From NCBI GenBank assembly GCA_024760905.1, contig CM045734.1:124001-188000 (forward strand): a stretch of DNA of 64,000 nucleotides, written 5' to 3'. This stretch comes from Plotosus lineatus (Eukaryota > Chordata > Actinopteri > Siluriformes > Plotosidae). Of the stretch, positions 43,573-55,046 are shown one piece after another. Numbering within the stretch: position 1 is the stretch's first letter; each line of letters begins with the position of its first letter. Under the pieces are notes generated by a model that was given only the letters and a program-made list of their open reading frames with translations, did no database searches and was not told the DNA's origin. A program made the position numbers and the translations under genes.

Positions 43573-44134
43573 TGTAAAAGTGTATCACATGATCATGTTC
43601 TCTGCTGCACATACTGTTTTATATAACTGTATAATGGTGCTTAATTTTTCTATGTTTTGCTATACTTAAATGTTTGTTGAGAATAATCAAATGGAATGCT
43701 TAAGGGGCCTTCTTTATGTCGGTTGTAAAAGTGCATACTTAAACAGAAGTGCAGGTGGGGCACCCGTGATACACCGAGCCTTTCACAGCCAGCGTGACCT
43801 TCAACAGGCTCGATAGTGTCCAGCTGCAGATTGTTTCGAGGTCAGGAGATGGGGGGTGTGTGGAGGCTGGGACGCGCCTGGAAAGAGCCCAGATTTATCG
43901 CATCCTGCTAAGATAACAACGTAACAAAGACCCAGTCACAAACCCGGAAGGAGGAACCTGCTTTGAAGCCCTTAAAGGTACCCTCTCGAGAGGGAGGGGG
44001 CAGACCTTAACGAGCGTGTCTTTTATGCATGTTTGTTGGGTCTCCGTCCTCTGCAGACGACGCAATAAAGCTTCTCATATTCAACTCAAAACCAGTCTCC
44101 AGTCGTCTTCTTCCACATTCAACGGATCCTAACA
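43573..44134 (+). repeat. ERV3 5' LTR
   Basis: 562 bp from TGTAAAAG to GATCCTAACA, with AATAAAGC near 44,065. Its U3 differs clearly from ERV2 (for example the GTGGGGCACCCGTGATACACC region), so it is a separate subfamily or an older insertion. Confidence 0.9.
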
Positions 44135-44138
44135 GTTT

Positions 44139-44156
44139 TGGGGGCTCGTCCGGGAT
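44139..44156 (+). other. ERV3 primer-binding site, tRNA-Pro
   Basis: TGGGGGCTCGTCCGGGAT, 4 bases after the LTR, identical to ERV2. Confidence 0.95.
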
Positions 44157-44240
44157 GTGGTAGAGGAACGCGAGTTGAGGAAATTCGACCCAAACTTTTC
44201 CTCGTGAACCAAGGAGAAGGACACAGGCCGGCAATCACTA

Positions 44241-44618
44241 ACAGGTGAGCAGAACCTGTTTAAATTGAACTCTGCATATTGACTAAACTAAAAACTGTGT
44301 CCTCTCCGGAAGTTTGAAGGAAAAGGATTAAAAGAGTTGTATGAGAACCTAATTTTAAGATTTAAGGTAAATTAAGAGAAATAAGAGATTTAAGAGAGAA
44401 TAGACGCGCCTTGGTGGTGGCGTACCCTCCCGGTCTCTGACGAGGGGCCGTGGTAAAGGCTGGGTTGGAGTCCCGGGGATTGAGGCTCCCCAAAGTACCA
44501 CGTCAGTGCTATATAACTGTACGTCGTAGTCGGGTGAAAGGCCCTCAACGGAAAGCATGTTGAAAGCATGCGTCTATTTGGGTGAAAGGCCCCCCAATAC
44601 GAGAGGTATTGGAAGCAT
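44241..44618 (+). other. ERV3 leader: splice donor and two hairpins
   Basis: The donor is ACAG|GTGAGC at 44,245. Two hairpin units lie at 44,532-44,618, against four in ERV1 and five in ERV2. The first has its stem damaged by a GAAAGCATGTT duplication; the second is the AATAC/GTATT type. Downstream are three related GTGACGTTAATTGTATTG repeats (about 44,638-44,775). Confidence 0.65.
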
Positions 44619-45099
44619 TAAAGAAACTAATAGTGTGTGATATTAATTGTATTGTTTTCTGTTTTATGTGTGTGTTGTGTGGCCACGTGCGTGACGTTAA
44701 TTGTATTGTTTTCGATTACATGTATGTATTGTATTGTAACGTGCGTGACGTTAATCGTATTGTTTTCTATTTCATGTGTGTACTGTGTTGCAACGTGTGT
44801 TGTGTGTGAGTGAAAGAGGGAAGTGGGAAGAATAAAATTCAGAGGTGTCGAGAGGGACGCTGACGTTTGACAGTGTCTTAACCGGGCAGAGAAACAGACA
44901 GAGGAAACCTAGCGGTGTTAACATAATCTGTCTGTGCGATGGAAACCTAACGGTGACAACACAAGCCGCCTGCCGTGGTTAATTGGGTCATTCGCGCAGC
45001 CTAGCGCTGACGGACTGACTGGCTGTGACCGTCTAAACAGTCCCGATCCGGGAGAGTGAACGGGTGTACCCGCGCTCTCTGGCCTCTGAGTTAAGAAAT

Positions 45100-47288
45100 A
45101 TGGAGGGTGAATTTGATAAAGAAATAAATGAACGGGGGCTAGGTCATGAACCCCTGAAGCCATTATATGCACAGATTGAGAACACCTTGAAGTCAGTGGA
45201 ACTGAAGAGCACACTGAAACAGAAAAATAAAGTTGTAGATGAAGCCAGACGAAAGCTGCATGAGCTGGTGAAATCTAAAAACAAACAGTTGGGGGACAGT
45301 GGCCACTTAGGATCCTGGTTATGGGAAAAGGTTAAAGAATATTCAGAAAAAGCCAGAGAAGCGAGAGAGCAGGGAGAGAAGGCGAATTTGATGTCTAGAT
45401 CCATGCTGAAAAAGAAGGTGGAGGAAATGGAGAGCGCCCAACAGGGGTGGACGGATCTCGCGGTCTGCTGGCAGAGTGTCACTCATCTTCACCACTCCCA
45501 GTTGAAGGAGACGACCCCGAATGTCATCGGAGCGGTAACAGCACCTAACACTGAACCTACGCGCCCCCCACCATACGCACCCTTAACACCCAGCGTTAAC
45601 AGTGTATACCCCACTCTATATATCACCTCAGGGTCCCTACGAACTGAGGGCGGCGAGACTTGCGAGAGCCCGCGCGCACCATCCCCCCCGACTGCACACA
45701 CACCCATCCCCGATCAAGTGCACAAATCGCCCGTCCACCGGGAAGGGGGAGCTGTTATGGATACATCACACAACGAACCTGAACCATTCGCCGCGCGTCA
45801 ACTTAGAGCTGAAATAAAGAGACAGGTAGGAGGTGACGGAGAACATCATGAGGGAAGGATGGACGTGAGGGAGATAGACAGTGACGTCAGGGATGAATTC
45901 CCGGGGAATGCCACTAGAGGGCCAAATCCCAGACCCAAACATAAGATTTATGCCCCTGGGAAGGCGACATTAAAGATAAAGGGGGTATGGGAGGGCGACA
46001 AAAAGGTAGAGGAGGAAAATAAACATGAAGATCTGACAGAGTTGAACGAGCCAGAGAGCAATTTAGAAGAGTATGCAGACATATTGGAGGAGGAATTAAT
46101 TAGAACGGCAAATCATTCATTGGATTTGGCCAGAGAGGTGGAAGGACTATTAACACACAGGTCGATACCGCGACGGTCCGTGCGACTCAGACAGAAAAAA
46201 TGCCTGACAGGGTCGGGACGCACTACACAATTTCCCTTGACCACCATGCCGGGCATGACCCCGAAATACAAACCTTTTGGGGTGGGAGATATACAGGCCA
46301 TAGTGGACAAACTGCCGCCGGTAGTAGACGGAGGGAATATGTGGCTGGCCAAATTGGACACACTCACAGCCTTAGCAATCTAATCTTAGCAACCTTAGCA
46401 ATCGGAGATTTCAGGGCCATAGGAGCACGGTGCATGGCCCCCACCGACTTTAGAGGCATCGAGGAAGACGCAAACACTACAATAGTTCCTGACAGCACAC
46501 CATTCACCGCACACAGCACCGAGATAGGCCAGGCAATGAGGAGTAAATTCCCACTGCCCCGGTCTACGGTCATGCCAAAACTGAAGTGGAACCCTGACCA
46601 GAACCCGAGAGAGTACCTAACCCAATCCACGGAGACGTGGACTAAATTGACGGGTTGTCACCCAGGTAATCAGGGCATACAGATGGAATGGTTCCGCCAG
46701 GCCGTACGAAACGGGGTGCCCGAGGCGGTGAAAAATCTAATGATAAATAACCCGGACATGGCTGGGGCTCACTCTCATGTCTGGGATAAACATTTGGTGC
46801 ACCACCTGACCCAGGCGCAGGACAAGAACCAAAGTGATGAATCAGAAATAAAAGAGTTGCAGTCACAGCTCCTAAAACTCCAATTAATTAAGGCTAGACA
46901 AGAAGCGAGTGACAAAAAACAGAAACCTCGCGAACAACATAGACAAATGACAGCTGAAGCTTTGGATCCATACCCCGTCCCTGCTTGGCAGCCACCTCAA
47001 TACACCACATATCCTCCACGCCAACCACAGTACAGAGGCAGAGGCAGGGGCATGCAGAGGAGAGGTTACAGGGGAGTACCTGGGGGGGGGGGGTGGTACG
47101 GGGGCAACCAGGTTTGCTATATCTGTGGCGGTCCAAACCACTGGGCCCGGGATTGTCTGGTCCGCGTACAAAGAGGGGATGACGAACAACGAGGGAAAGG
47201 CCGAGGAAGTTCGATGCCACAACTCCCGCCGCCAGCTGGTCAACCCACTCAGCTTTCTATGTGGGGAGACTACGAACACCAACAATGA
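45100..47288 (+). pseudogene. gag: ERV3 gag
   Basis: The ATG at 45,100 begins MEGEFDKEINERG, and matrix is open with the late motif PPPYAPLTP (about 45,560). Capsid suffers compensating frame changes between about 46,170 and 46,400, including a duplicated TTAGCAATC. The frame from 46,200 then runs through capsid (LPRSTVMPKLKWNPDQNP), a charged coiled region and a nucleocapsid with one CCHC knuckle (CYICGGPNHWARDC, about 47,115). It ends at TGA 47,286, in frame with protease. Confidence 0.9.
47286..47288 (+). promoter_or_regulatory. in-frame TGA between gag and pro (readthrough candidate)
   Basis: gag (frame from 46,200) and protease (ORF 47,319-47,945) are in the same frame, separated only by this TGA in the context CAACAATGACACACC. 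The arrangement is the same in ERV2. Confidence 0.65.
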
Positions 47289-49285
47289 CACACCCCACAG
47301 AGACGCCCCGACGAGCAGGTGACGGCAGAGCCTGTACTGTCGGTCACAGTAGAAAACAGATCAATGACTTTTTTGGTGGACACAGGCGCCACTTTGTCCT
47401 CCATTTGCACCATGCCAAAGAGACATTGTTTAACACAGCACTCGATTACTGTGATGGGTTTCTCTGGGGTACCAACCACGCTGCCTACAAGTATGCCTTT
47501 GGACACTCGTATAGGCCTCCAAAGACTGTTACACTCGTATGTATATTCCCCTAACACACCAACCAACTTACTAGGAAGGGACCTGTTGGTTTCCCTCGGA
47601 GCAACCATCATGTGCGAACCAGATGGACTGACTGTCTCATTTCCAGACGGCACCAAGTTGTCATGCGGCCACTCGCCCGATACGATCACAGGACAGTACA
47701 TAATGCAGCCTCTCGCTGAACCACAGGCCGACATCTACTGGGGTGTACTACAACCAGAAACACAGGCACGCCGGGGGGGGGGGTTCTCTCCACCTTTCTC
47801 CAGTGGAAACCCTGGGTCTCTCAGATTCATCCCTATGTCTCGCCTCTCGATCCACCACACGTCACTCTGTTGTATGATAGGCACTCGAATCTATGTCACG
47901 AAGACGATTTTGCTTCCCAAATTGAGGGGAAAGAATGGCAGATAATTACACGTAATATTTATGTGGCTCCCGAGGGGGTAGTGGCGGGGGTAGATCTAAC
48001 ATTCGAACAAATGTCATGGTATGAAATGTCAGACGAGGCTGCACCCCATGTCTCACTGGCATTGCATCCAGCACATCAGGCTAAAGAATTGGGCACTATC
48101 GTTAAAAGGGCAAAGGCCCACACTGATTGGACACTCACGCAATGGCGACATGTCACCTTTTTCCCCCACCATAAATATGTACTGCATTGAGATGACTGCC
48201 TCAGATACGGCGGTCTTAGAACACGCACACATATCTAGGCATCATGGAAGGGAAAAAACTGACCATCCGGAGGCAGCGGCATTATTGGACGAACTTCCAG
48301 ACACATTGTGGGCACAAGGCCCTACTGATGTCGGACTAGTACAATGCAAACCCGTTACTTTTGAACTTACCTCGACAGAGCCAATTTGGATCAGACAATA
48401 CCCGCATAAACCACTAGCTGAGGCAGGGATTGCGGACACAGTAGCAGGTTTATTAGAAAAGGGGGTACTGGAACCTTCGTCCTCTGATTGGAATACACCT
48501 ATACTCCCTGTAGAGAAGAAGGGGACAGGAAAGTATCGTATGGCGCACGATTTGAGGGCCATTAACGCCGCCCTCCTAACGGCCACAGCTCCGGTGCCTA
48601 ATCCATATGTTGCTCTGACCTGTCTCGACCCGGCACATCGCTGGTTTACTTGCATAGATTTGGCTAATGCTTTCTTTTGTCACCCACTGACAGAACACTG
48701 CAGGGACATTTTCTCTTTCACTTTCCGAGGCACTCAGCTCCGATACACTCGACTTCCGCAGGGGTTCGCACTGTCACCAGGTATTTTCAATCAGGTTTTG
48801 AAACGCGTCCTAGAGGGATGCACTCTCCCGGAAGGGGTCACTCTGGTCCAGTATGTTGATGATTTACTGCTGGCGACGCCCACGGCTGACCTCTGTCTGC
48901 AGGGGACGTCGCTAACCCTTCAACATCTAGCTCAGGCGGGGTTTAAGGTCAGTAAACATAAATTACAGATCTGTCGTAAGCAAGTCTCCTTTTTAGGGCA
49001 CCAAATCTCTCAGAAGGGGTCAGGCCTAACACCACACCATAAATCAGCCATTTTGCATCACCCCAAACCACGCCTAGTTAAGGACATGCTATCTTTTCTA
49101 GGCCTCACAGGTTATAGCCGTCATTACGTCCCTAACTACACAGGGTTAACCTCTCCACTGCGGGACTTAGTGAAGGAAAAAGGCATGCATAACCTCTCAG
49201 CCACGCTCAACTGGACAGCAGACGCAGAGGAATCGTTCATTCTTCTCAAACAGGAGTTGGCCTCAGAGGCTGATTTGGCAACCAT
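47289..49285 (+). pseudogene. pol: ERV3 protease and reverse transcriptase
   Basis: Protease carries LVDTGATLSSI (about 47,375) and NLLGRDLLVSLGA. A long G run at about 47,771 shifts the frame; a second shift near 48,165 restores it. From 48,186 a continuous frame covers RT: LPVEKKGTGKYRM, FTCIDLANAFF, LPQGFALSPGIF, the active site VQYVDDLLL (about 48,853) and the connection (FLGLTGYSRHYVPNYTGL). It stops at the deletion near 49,285 before RNase H and integrase. Confidence 0.9.
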
Positions 49286-49640
49286 TTCACCATAGGAACC
49301 ATTTCCCCGGACTGGTGTAATTCCACCATGAACGTGTCGGATTGGTTCAATTCCACCACCCTCACTAAAGCCCGCGCGGATATTTGGTGGTACTGCGGAG
49401 GGGCGGTGTTACATCCCACGCTCCCTCCTAACTGGACAGGCACCTGCACCCTGATCACTTTACTCATCCCTATCACGATTGTACCGGCCTCAGCGTCCGA
49501 CCTATTAGGACTCCTTTCACGCATACGTGTAAAGTCCATCTCCTCGTTCGACATTAAGCGCACGCGCCGGTCGATTCCCGCGCTTGGGAAGCAAGGCTTT
49601 CAAGGGTCTCCCACTTATATCGATGCAATCGGCGTCGCCT
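49286..49640 (+). pseudogene. env: ERV3 env SU C-terminus
   Basis: The ORF from 49,328 matches the end of ERV2 SU: NVSDWFNSTTLTKARADIWW, a hydrophobic stretch and the KRTRR cleavage-site region, then the start of the fusion-peptide region. TM is absent. The frame runs on into flanking DNA to 49,723. Confidence 0.85.
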
Positions 49641-49644
49641 CGAT

Positions 49645-49797
49645 CTTAACACTGGTTACATGCGCTAAAATATGCTTTTTAAAAACATTCAATAGACAGT
49701 CTTACTCATTAATACAGTACTAATGTATTAATGATGAAGAAAATCTTAACTTTTTTCTGTGATATTTATTGCTAATAAAATATAAACATTATACATC

Positions 49798-49856
<59 letters not shown>
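49645..49856. repeat. AT-rich block 3 start and (TA)n
   Basis: GGTTACATGCGCTAAAATATGC...TAATACAGTACTAATG repeats 19,293-19,358 plus 30,529 onward, without an ERV at that point. A (TA)n tract covers 49,800-49,856. Confidence 0.85.
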
Positions 49857-49859
<3 letters not shown>

Positions 49860-50643
49860 TAAAACCTCCGCTGAAGAACGCTTAAGATCACGAACTTTTC
49901 GCCTCAAGAACATTAAATTTGCGAGCATATAGTCTCTGCTGACGAACTAGTTTTCGGCGGACGAACCAAACCACGCGGTCGAACAGCGCCACGGTGGCGG
50001 CCACGAGAAGTTGACGCACGCTCACGGCGTCACAGTTCGTCACACCCCTTTCTTTGAGTGGGAAGTGGTTTGTGTTTGCTAGACATTTTGGACCATATTG
50101 AGTGTACTTTTGCTATTATGGGACCGAAAAAGACCCCACCACAGGCGGAGATCATTGAAAAACACGAACGAGGTGTGCGTGTTTGTGTGACTCAGCGTCC
50201 CAGTACCAGTACAAGGATACAAGGAAGCTATTAAGGGTGTGTGGCTAAAGGTGTTTCCAAACAGTAGGCGTTTCCAAACTCTCCTTCCAAACAGTAAGTC
50301 CCTCCCTCCCTCCCTCCCTCCTCCTCCTCCCACTCCATTCCATTCCATTCCATCAAGCCGTCAACTACCATCACAAAGGTAAATAAAACGACTTTTATTA
50401 TACAGTACAGTTTATTTCTTTAATTACAATACAATAGACATTTATTATACATAAAATAAGGTATATTTTTGTGTAGTTTTAAGTCTTATTTAGGAGAGAA
50501 TTATGTTTTATGGGGACCTGGGAACGAACGGATTGTTCTCATTTTAATGGTTTCTTATGGGAAATAACTGTTCGGAAGACGAACTTTTCGCCTCACACAC
50601 ACTTTCAGGGAACCAATTATGTTCGTGAGCTGAGGTATCACTG
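49857..50643 (+). mobile_element. non-autonomous pogo/Tigger-like element
   Basis: A 787-bp copy of the element at 13,550, in the opposite orientation, inserted at the end of the (TA)n tract. The ends are CAGTAAAACCTCCGCTG and, inverted, CAGTGATACCTCAGCTC. It retains the EIIEKHERGVR transposase-like segment (about 50,140). Confidence 0.88.
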
Positions 50644-51645
50644 TGTATATATATATAAAATATTATGCTACATGCTACACATGCTACAGAACATAAAATC
50701 TCACACACACTGGAATATTACCTGAAAAACATTGTAATATTACAGTCCTATTTAGCTAGAAGTATCCAGAATACTAAAGCAGATTCCATTCTGATGATTA
50801 CCTGGTTTTCATTCACTTCCTTAGCACTTCAACAAAAACTTGATGTCACACTAGCTCTGATTGCTGACTGGACTTTCATTCACTTTATAATACTACTGCA
50901 GCATAACTTTTTCCTTCCTGAATCATATCAAGCAGTTCTACTTACCTTTTTCTGATCTTTTGTCGCCTTTCCCGAAGCCTGAGAAGGTGCACAGCGTTTG
51001 TGTAGCATGAATAAGCTGAATTATAATTAATAACACACAGGAAAAAAGCACATGTGCACAAAGTGGGCACGTAAAATAAAAAAGCACCACATGCACCATC
51101 TCAATCAATCTGAAGGAGGGAGCACAGCCATTGGCTGAATTTGAATCACGTGACAGTTACTCCTCAATCCAATACGGGTGGGAGTGGGGGTGGGGTGGGA
51201 ATAAACATGAATAGTCAAAGCCCTACTTCATAGATTTTACGTTCATTTATTTATGTGTCTGTTTATATATGTATTTATTTATTTATTAACACTATGATAT
51301 ATATATATATATATATATAAAAATATAAATAAAAAAATTTGGATCTGAGACCACCTTATGGGGTCTTGAACCGCTGACCTTCAGATTGGCAGTCCAGTGC
51401 CTTATCCACAAGACTATCTCCGGATCCATGCTGATCATGACAAAAAGTACTACTTTATTATTATTTTATTTATTAAAAAAAATAATTGAAAAAAATAAAA
51501 AAAATATTTGCATCCACACACATATTAAGGATACATGATATATTGATTTTTATTAATCATGCAATGTAAACAATACCATAAAACAATTATATATGCGTAT
51601 ATTTTTTATTAATTATTCAATGTTATTTATTATTGATCATCTTCT
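50644..51645. repeat. AT-rich block 3 with tRNA-like SINE
   Basis: The remainder of the block shared with 30,600-31,640 and 34,190-35,180. The SINE is at about 51,338-51,430 (minus strand). No gene is seen. Confidence 0.75.
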
Positions 51646-52445
51646 TCTTTATCTTTTGGCTTTTCCCTTCAGGGGTCGCCACAGCAAACCATCCGCCTCC
51701 ACCGTCCTATCAAACATCACACCAGACACTTTCACCCAGCCGTTCCGGCCTGCCTGCACACTCTTCTTCACCTCTTTGACTACACTCTCTATTGCTCTGG
51801 ATGGTTGAGCCGAAGTAATTAAAGTCCTCCACCTTCTTCATCTGTGCTCCCTTTAACCTCAACCGTTCCTCTTGGGTTCTTCTCGTTCATAGACGTGCAT
51901 TCTGTCTTACTGAGGCAAACCTTCCTTCTTCTTCTGTCCAGAGCATACCTCCACTTCTCGAGATTTTCCTCCACTCGTTCTCTGCTCTCAATACCGATCA
52001 CAGGTTCTCTTCTAGCTCACATCCTGCCTGTGGGGCGTAAGCACTAACAACATCGAACATCACGCCTTCAATTTCTCACTTGAGACTCATCACTCTGTCT
52101 GACACTCTTTTCACTTCTAAAACATTCCTGACAAACCCCTCTTTCATGATGACTCCGACTCCATTTCTCTTCTCATTCACACCACGATAAAACAGCTTAA
52201 ACGCCGCTCCTGAGCTTCTCGCCTTGCTACCTTTCCACCTGGTCTCCTGAACAACACAGTATGTCCACCTTCCTCCCGTGCATCATGTCAGCCAGCTCTC
52301 TGGCTTTCCCTGTCATAGTTCCAACATTCAAAGTCCCTACTCTCAGGCCTAGACTCATGCCTTCCCTCTTCTCTCTGCTCCTGGTTAGTTAACAGCACTG
52401 ATGGCGGTCGTTGTTAACCCGGGCCTCGACCGATCCGGTATGGAA
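51646..52445 (-). mobile_element. rearranged RTE LINE remnant
   Basis: The minus strand encodes an RT end (ESRERVEENLEKWRYALDRRR, 51,819-52,001). At about 52,008-52,420 are endonuclease pieces such as GVGVI and EGFVRNVLEVKRVSDRV, and a NPGLDRSGM-like leader end. Large internal deletions place RT end next to endonuclease. Confidence 0.8.
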
Positions 52446-52617
52446 TCCTTATTTGCGACTCGCATAAACATTTGTGGTTTTATGTCAGATGCCCTTCCTG
52501 ACTCAACCCTCTGAATTTATCCGGCCTTGGGACCGGCGTGAGGAAGAACACTGGCTTGTGCCCCCCCCCCACGGCTGCTTTAGTCGTAGTAGATAATATA
52601 TGATATAATATAATATA
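52446..52617. other. low-complexity and unassigned sequence
   Basis: It holds a C-run at about 52,560-52,570 and AT repeats. No feature is recognised. Confidence 0.5.
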
Positions 52618-52735
52618 CAGTCGGTCCCCAACTTACGAAATTAATCCGTTCCAGAGCCCTCTTCGTATAGCAGGGATTTCGTAAGAAGAAGTCGCATTTT
52701 ACATGTTAAACACCTAATTCGTTCCGAGGCTCCAG
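52618..52735. mobile_element. possible Tigger-type MITE end
   Basis: CAGTCGGTCCCCAACTTACGAAA at a TA dinucleotide resembles pogo/Tigger-type termini but differs from the family at 13,550. Only one end is recognisable. Confidence 0.45.
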
Positions 52736-53039
52736 TCTTTGGACTGGATAAGCCCCATAAACTCTTGAAAATGATAAAAGTACACCAATTTTGTATGAAA
52801 TATGTGTTAAAAGTTAAATCTGTTAGAACAGCAGACCGAGTAATAGCGATTATCTCTGCTGGCCCACTATATTTAGGATCATCACCTAATTGTCCTGATC
52901 GATTAAAGAGCCGTACCAGTACCATGTCTGCCACCTGAAACGGGCGAGTAGGCACAGGAGGTCGTAACGGTGTAGATTTATTCGCATCCGTCCATGATTC
53001 ATGCAGTTTATCAATTCGGGCAGCAGAGTACTCGTCCAT
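52736..53039 (-). pseudogene. retroelement integrase C-terminus (unclassified)
   Basis: The minus-strand frame from 53,039 encodes HESWTDANKSTPLRPPVPTR, VADMVLVRLF, then KYSGPAEIIAITRSAVLTDL. This pattern fits the C-terminal SH3-like part of retroviral or LTR-retrotransposon integrases. It is not the ERV2/3 or Gypsy lineage of this window. It could belong to the second lineage in ERV1, whose integrase end is missing here. Confidence 0.5.
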
Positions 53040-53880
53040 GTGTGCTGGTAAATCAGATGTACACAGGGCTGACTTACCTTTTCTCCACGACAGAGGAAAA
53101 GGCCGCCCAAAAACGAGTGACCAAAAACAACCAATGAAGATAAGGAGGCTGATCTATGTGAGAAATCCTGCGATGACACTGTGCTCCCTTTGGACTTTAA
53201 TAAGTGAGACCCTGGGTGTCCACAATTGCCAACAGAAGGTGAAACGTCCTAATAAATGGTTTTTCAGCACCAGTTGCAGCACTGTCACGTACGTCCTGTT
53301 TCTTGGTGCGACGCGAATATTAATATTTCTTTCTCGTCATCGTTATTCAAAGGTCGACGATGTGTCACATTTCCTGTGGTACCTGCAGCCGACCGGGGAT
53401 GAACCGAGAATGGACTTCTTGAGTAAGAGCCAACAATCCCTTCAGTACATCAGCAGCCTCCGCCGCACAGAAATGTGTGCAGCCGCAACAATAAATTGTT
53501 GAAAGAATACGATCGGGTTTTTCGACAGGCTGGACCTGACGATGGCAGAGAAAGACCTCCGTGACAACCTCCAGGCCTTCAAGGAAATTCTACAGCCGAT
53601 GAGAAAGCCTGCCTGGAAGTTTAATGGCCCTTTTTTCTGTTTATTACTACAACTCTAGGTATGAACGACTGATGGAAGGAACACGGGTGTCAAAGCCTGC
53701 CAGAAGATTCTGGGGGTGGCAAAACCCGACACGCTCCTTACATCGGGAAATTCATCAACGACCTCGCGACCGAGCCAGAGAAGACCACCAATCGTGACTA
53801 CTGCAAATCTCTCCTGGTGTTCAAACATTTTCAGCGCCCAGGAGCTGTGGAAGGCATGACGGTGACTGCATCTATGATCA
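53040..53880 (+). pseudogene. recombinase-SET gene fragment (exons b, c, d)
   Basis: Exon b lies at about 53,135-53,250 (damaged). Exon c at about 53,353-53,615 (VDDVSHFLWYLQPTGDEPRMDFL, stop after TINC). Exon d at about 53,658-53,865, starting after an ACAACTCTAG acceptor (YERLMEGT) and ending FQRPGAVEGMT in a shifted frame. Arg I codon CGC is retained. Several indels and stops make it a pseudogene. Confidence 0.8.
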
Positions 53881-54137
53881 ATTATGAATATAATATACAA
53901 TATAACAAAGTTACGGTATGCATCATATTACATGTGCAATGATCAACGGAAGTAAACTCCTATGTATATGTGACATGAGCTAAAATATGCTTTTTAAACA
54001 CAGCTTTTTATAGACAGTCCTACTCATTAATACAGTACTAATGTAGTAATGATGAAGAAAATCATAACTTTTTTCTGTGATATTTATTGATAAAATATAA
54101 ACATTATACATCACATATATAGATATGCATACATACA

Positions 54138-54173
<36 letters not shown>

Positions 54174-55046
54174 TATATGTAATATTATGCTACATGCTAC
54201 AGAACATAAAATCTAACACAAAAAAAAAAAACATTCTTAACATTAACTTCGGTACAGGACTGCAATATTAACTGAAAAACATTGTGATATTACATGACTA
54301 TATAGCTAGAAGGATCCAGAATACTAGGGCAGATTCCATTCTGACGATTACCTCGTTTTCAATCACTTCCTTCGCACTTTCACAAAAACTTGATGTTACA
54401 CTAGCTCCGATTGCCTTCTTATTTTACCTTATGTAGCAGGCTGTACTTTCATTCACTTTATCATACAACTGCAGCATAACCTTTTCTTTCCTGAATCATA
54501 TCAAGCAGTTCTACTTACCTTTTTCTGATCCTTTGTCACCTTACCCGAAGCCTGAGAAGGCGCAGTGTTTGTTTTTCGTTTAAATTTGATTTTGTGTTTG
54601 AAATGTATCAAGACAAGAAATCCGGTCTGATAAGGGGTCGAAGCTGACAAAAGATTAAGGTTTCTGAATTATGTTCGACTGTAATGATGTTTCAACATGT
54701 CGAGAGCAGGTCTTCCACCCCGAACCTTGGGATCGATTATCGAGTGTCTCACCTCCAGGTCACCCCTTTCCTGTCTTTAGATTGAGGCATGTAAAAAGAT
54801 TCTAATGATACAAATGATAATACGAACAACAACAATAATTGTTGCAATAATACTGTTTATTGAACATGATCAAATATGAGATCCTAATATAGTATATATT
54901 GATGTTAAAATATTTTGAGCAAGTGCAAAGAAACAAAACGTGCCCCCCCCCACACTGTGCAGGAAACTTGACTGGGCATAACACATATCATGCATTAATT
55001 GTGCACAATGGATGCAATCAGTCTCTCAACCATTTCTCTCTTTCAG
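53881..55046. repeat. AT-rich block 4, microsatellite and duplicated sequence
   Basis: 53,970-54,550 is a further copy of the AT-rich block, with (CATA)n at 54,127-54,170. 54,590-54,930 matches 35,500-35,840. There is no coding content until the end of the SET exon at 55,047. Confidence 0.75.

Larger units (their letters stand above)
43573..49640 (+). mobile_element. ERV3: 5' LTR-gag-pro-RT with deletion into env
   Basis: The 5' LTR, tRNA-Pro PBS, leader, gag, protease and RT are present. At about 49,285 pol jumps to the end of SU, and at about 49,640 env stops at host-like sequence. RNase H, integrase, TM, PPT and the 3' LTR are missing. The left edge has three extra bases (AAT) before TG, the same three that precede the 3' LTR in ERV1 and ERV2. 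The uninterrupted host sequence (TTTATGACTGGTTACATG) is seen at 19,283-19,300. Confidence 0.9.

Noticed and set aside
45064..45099. N-terminally extended gag (glyco-gag-like)
   Set aside because: The upstream ATG adds only 12 residues without a signal anchor and is not conserved as an ATG in ERV2.
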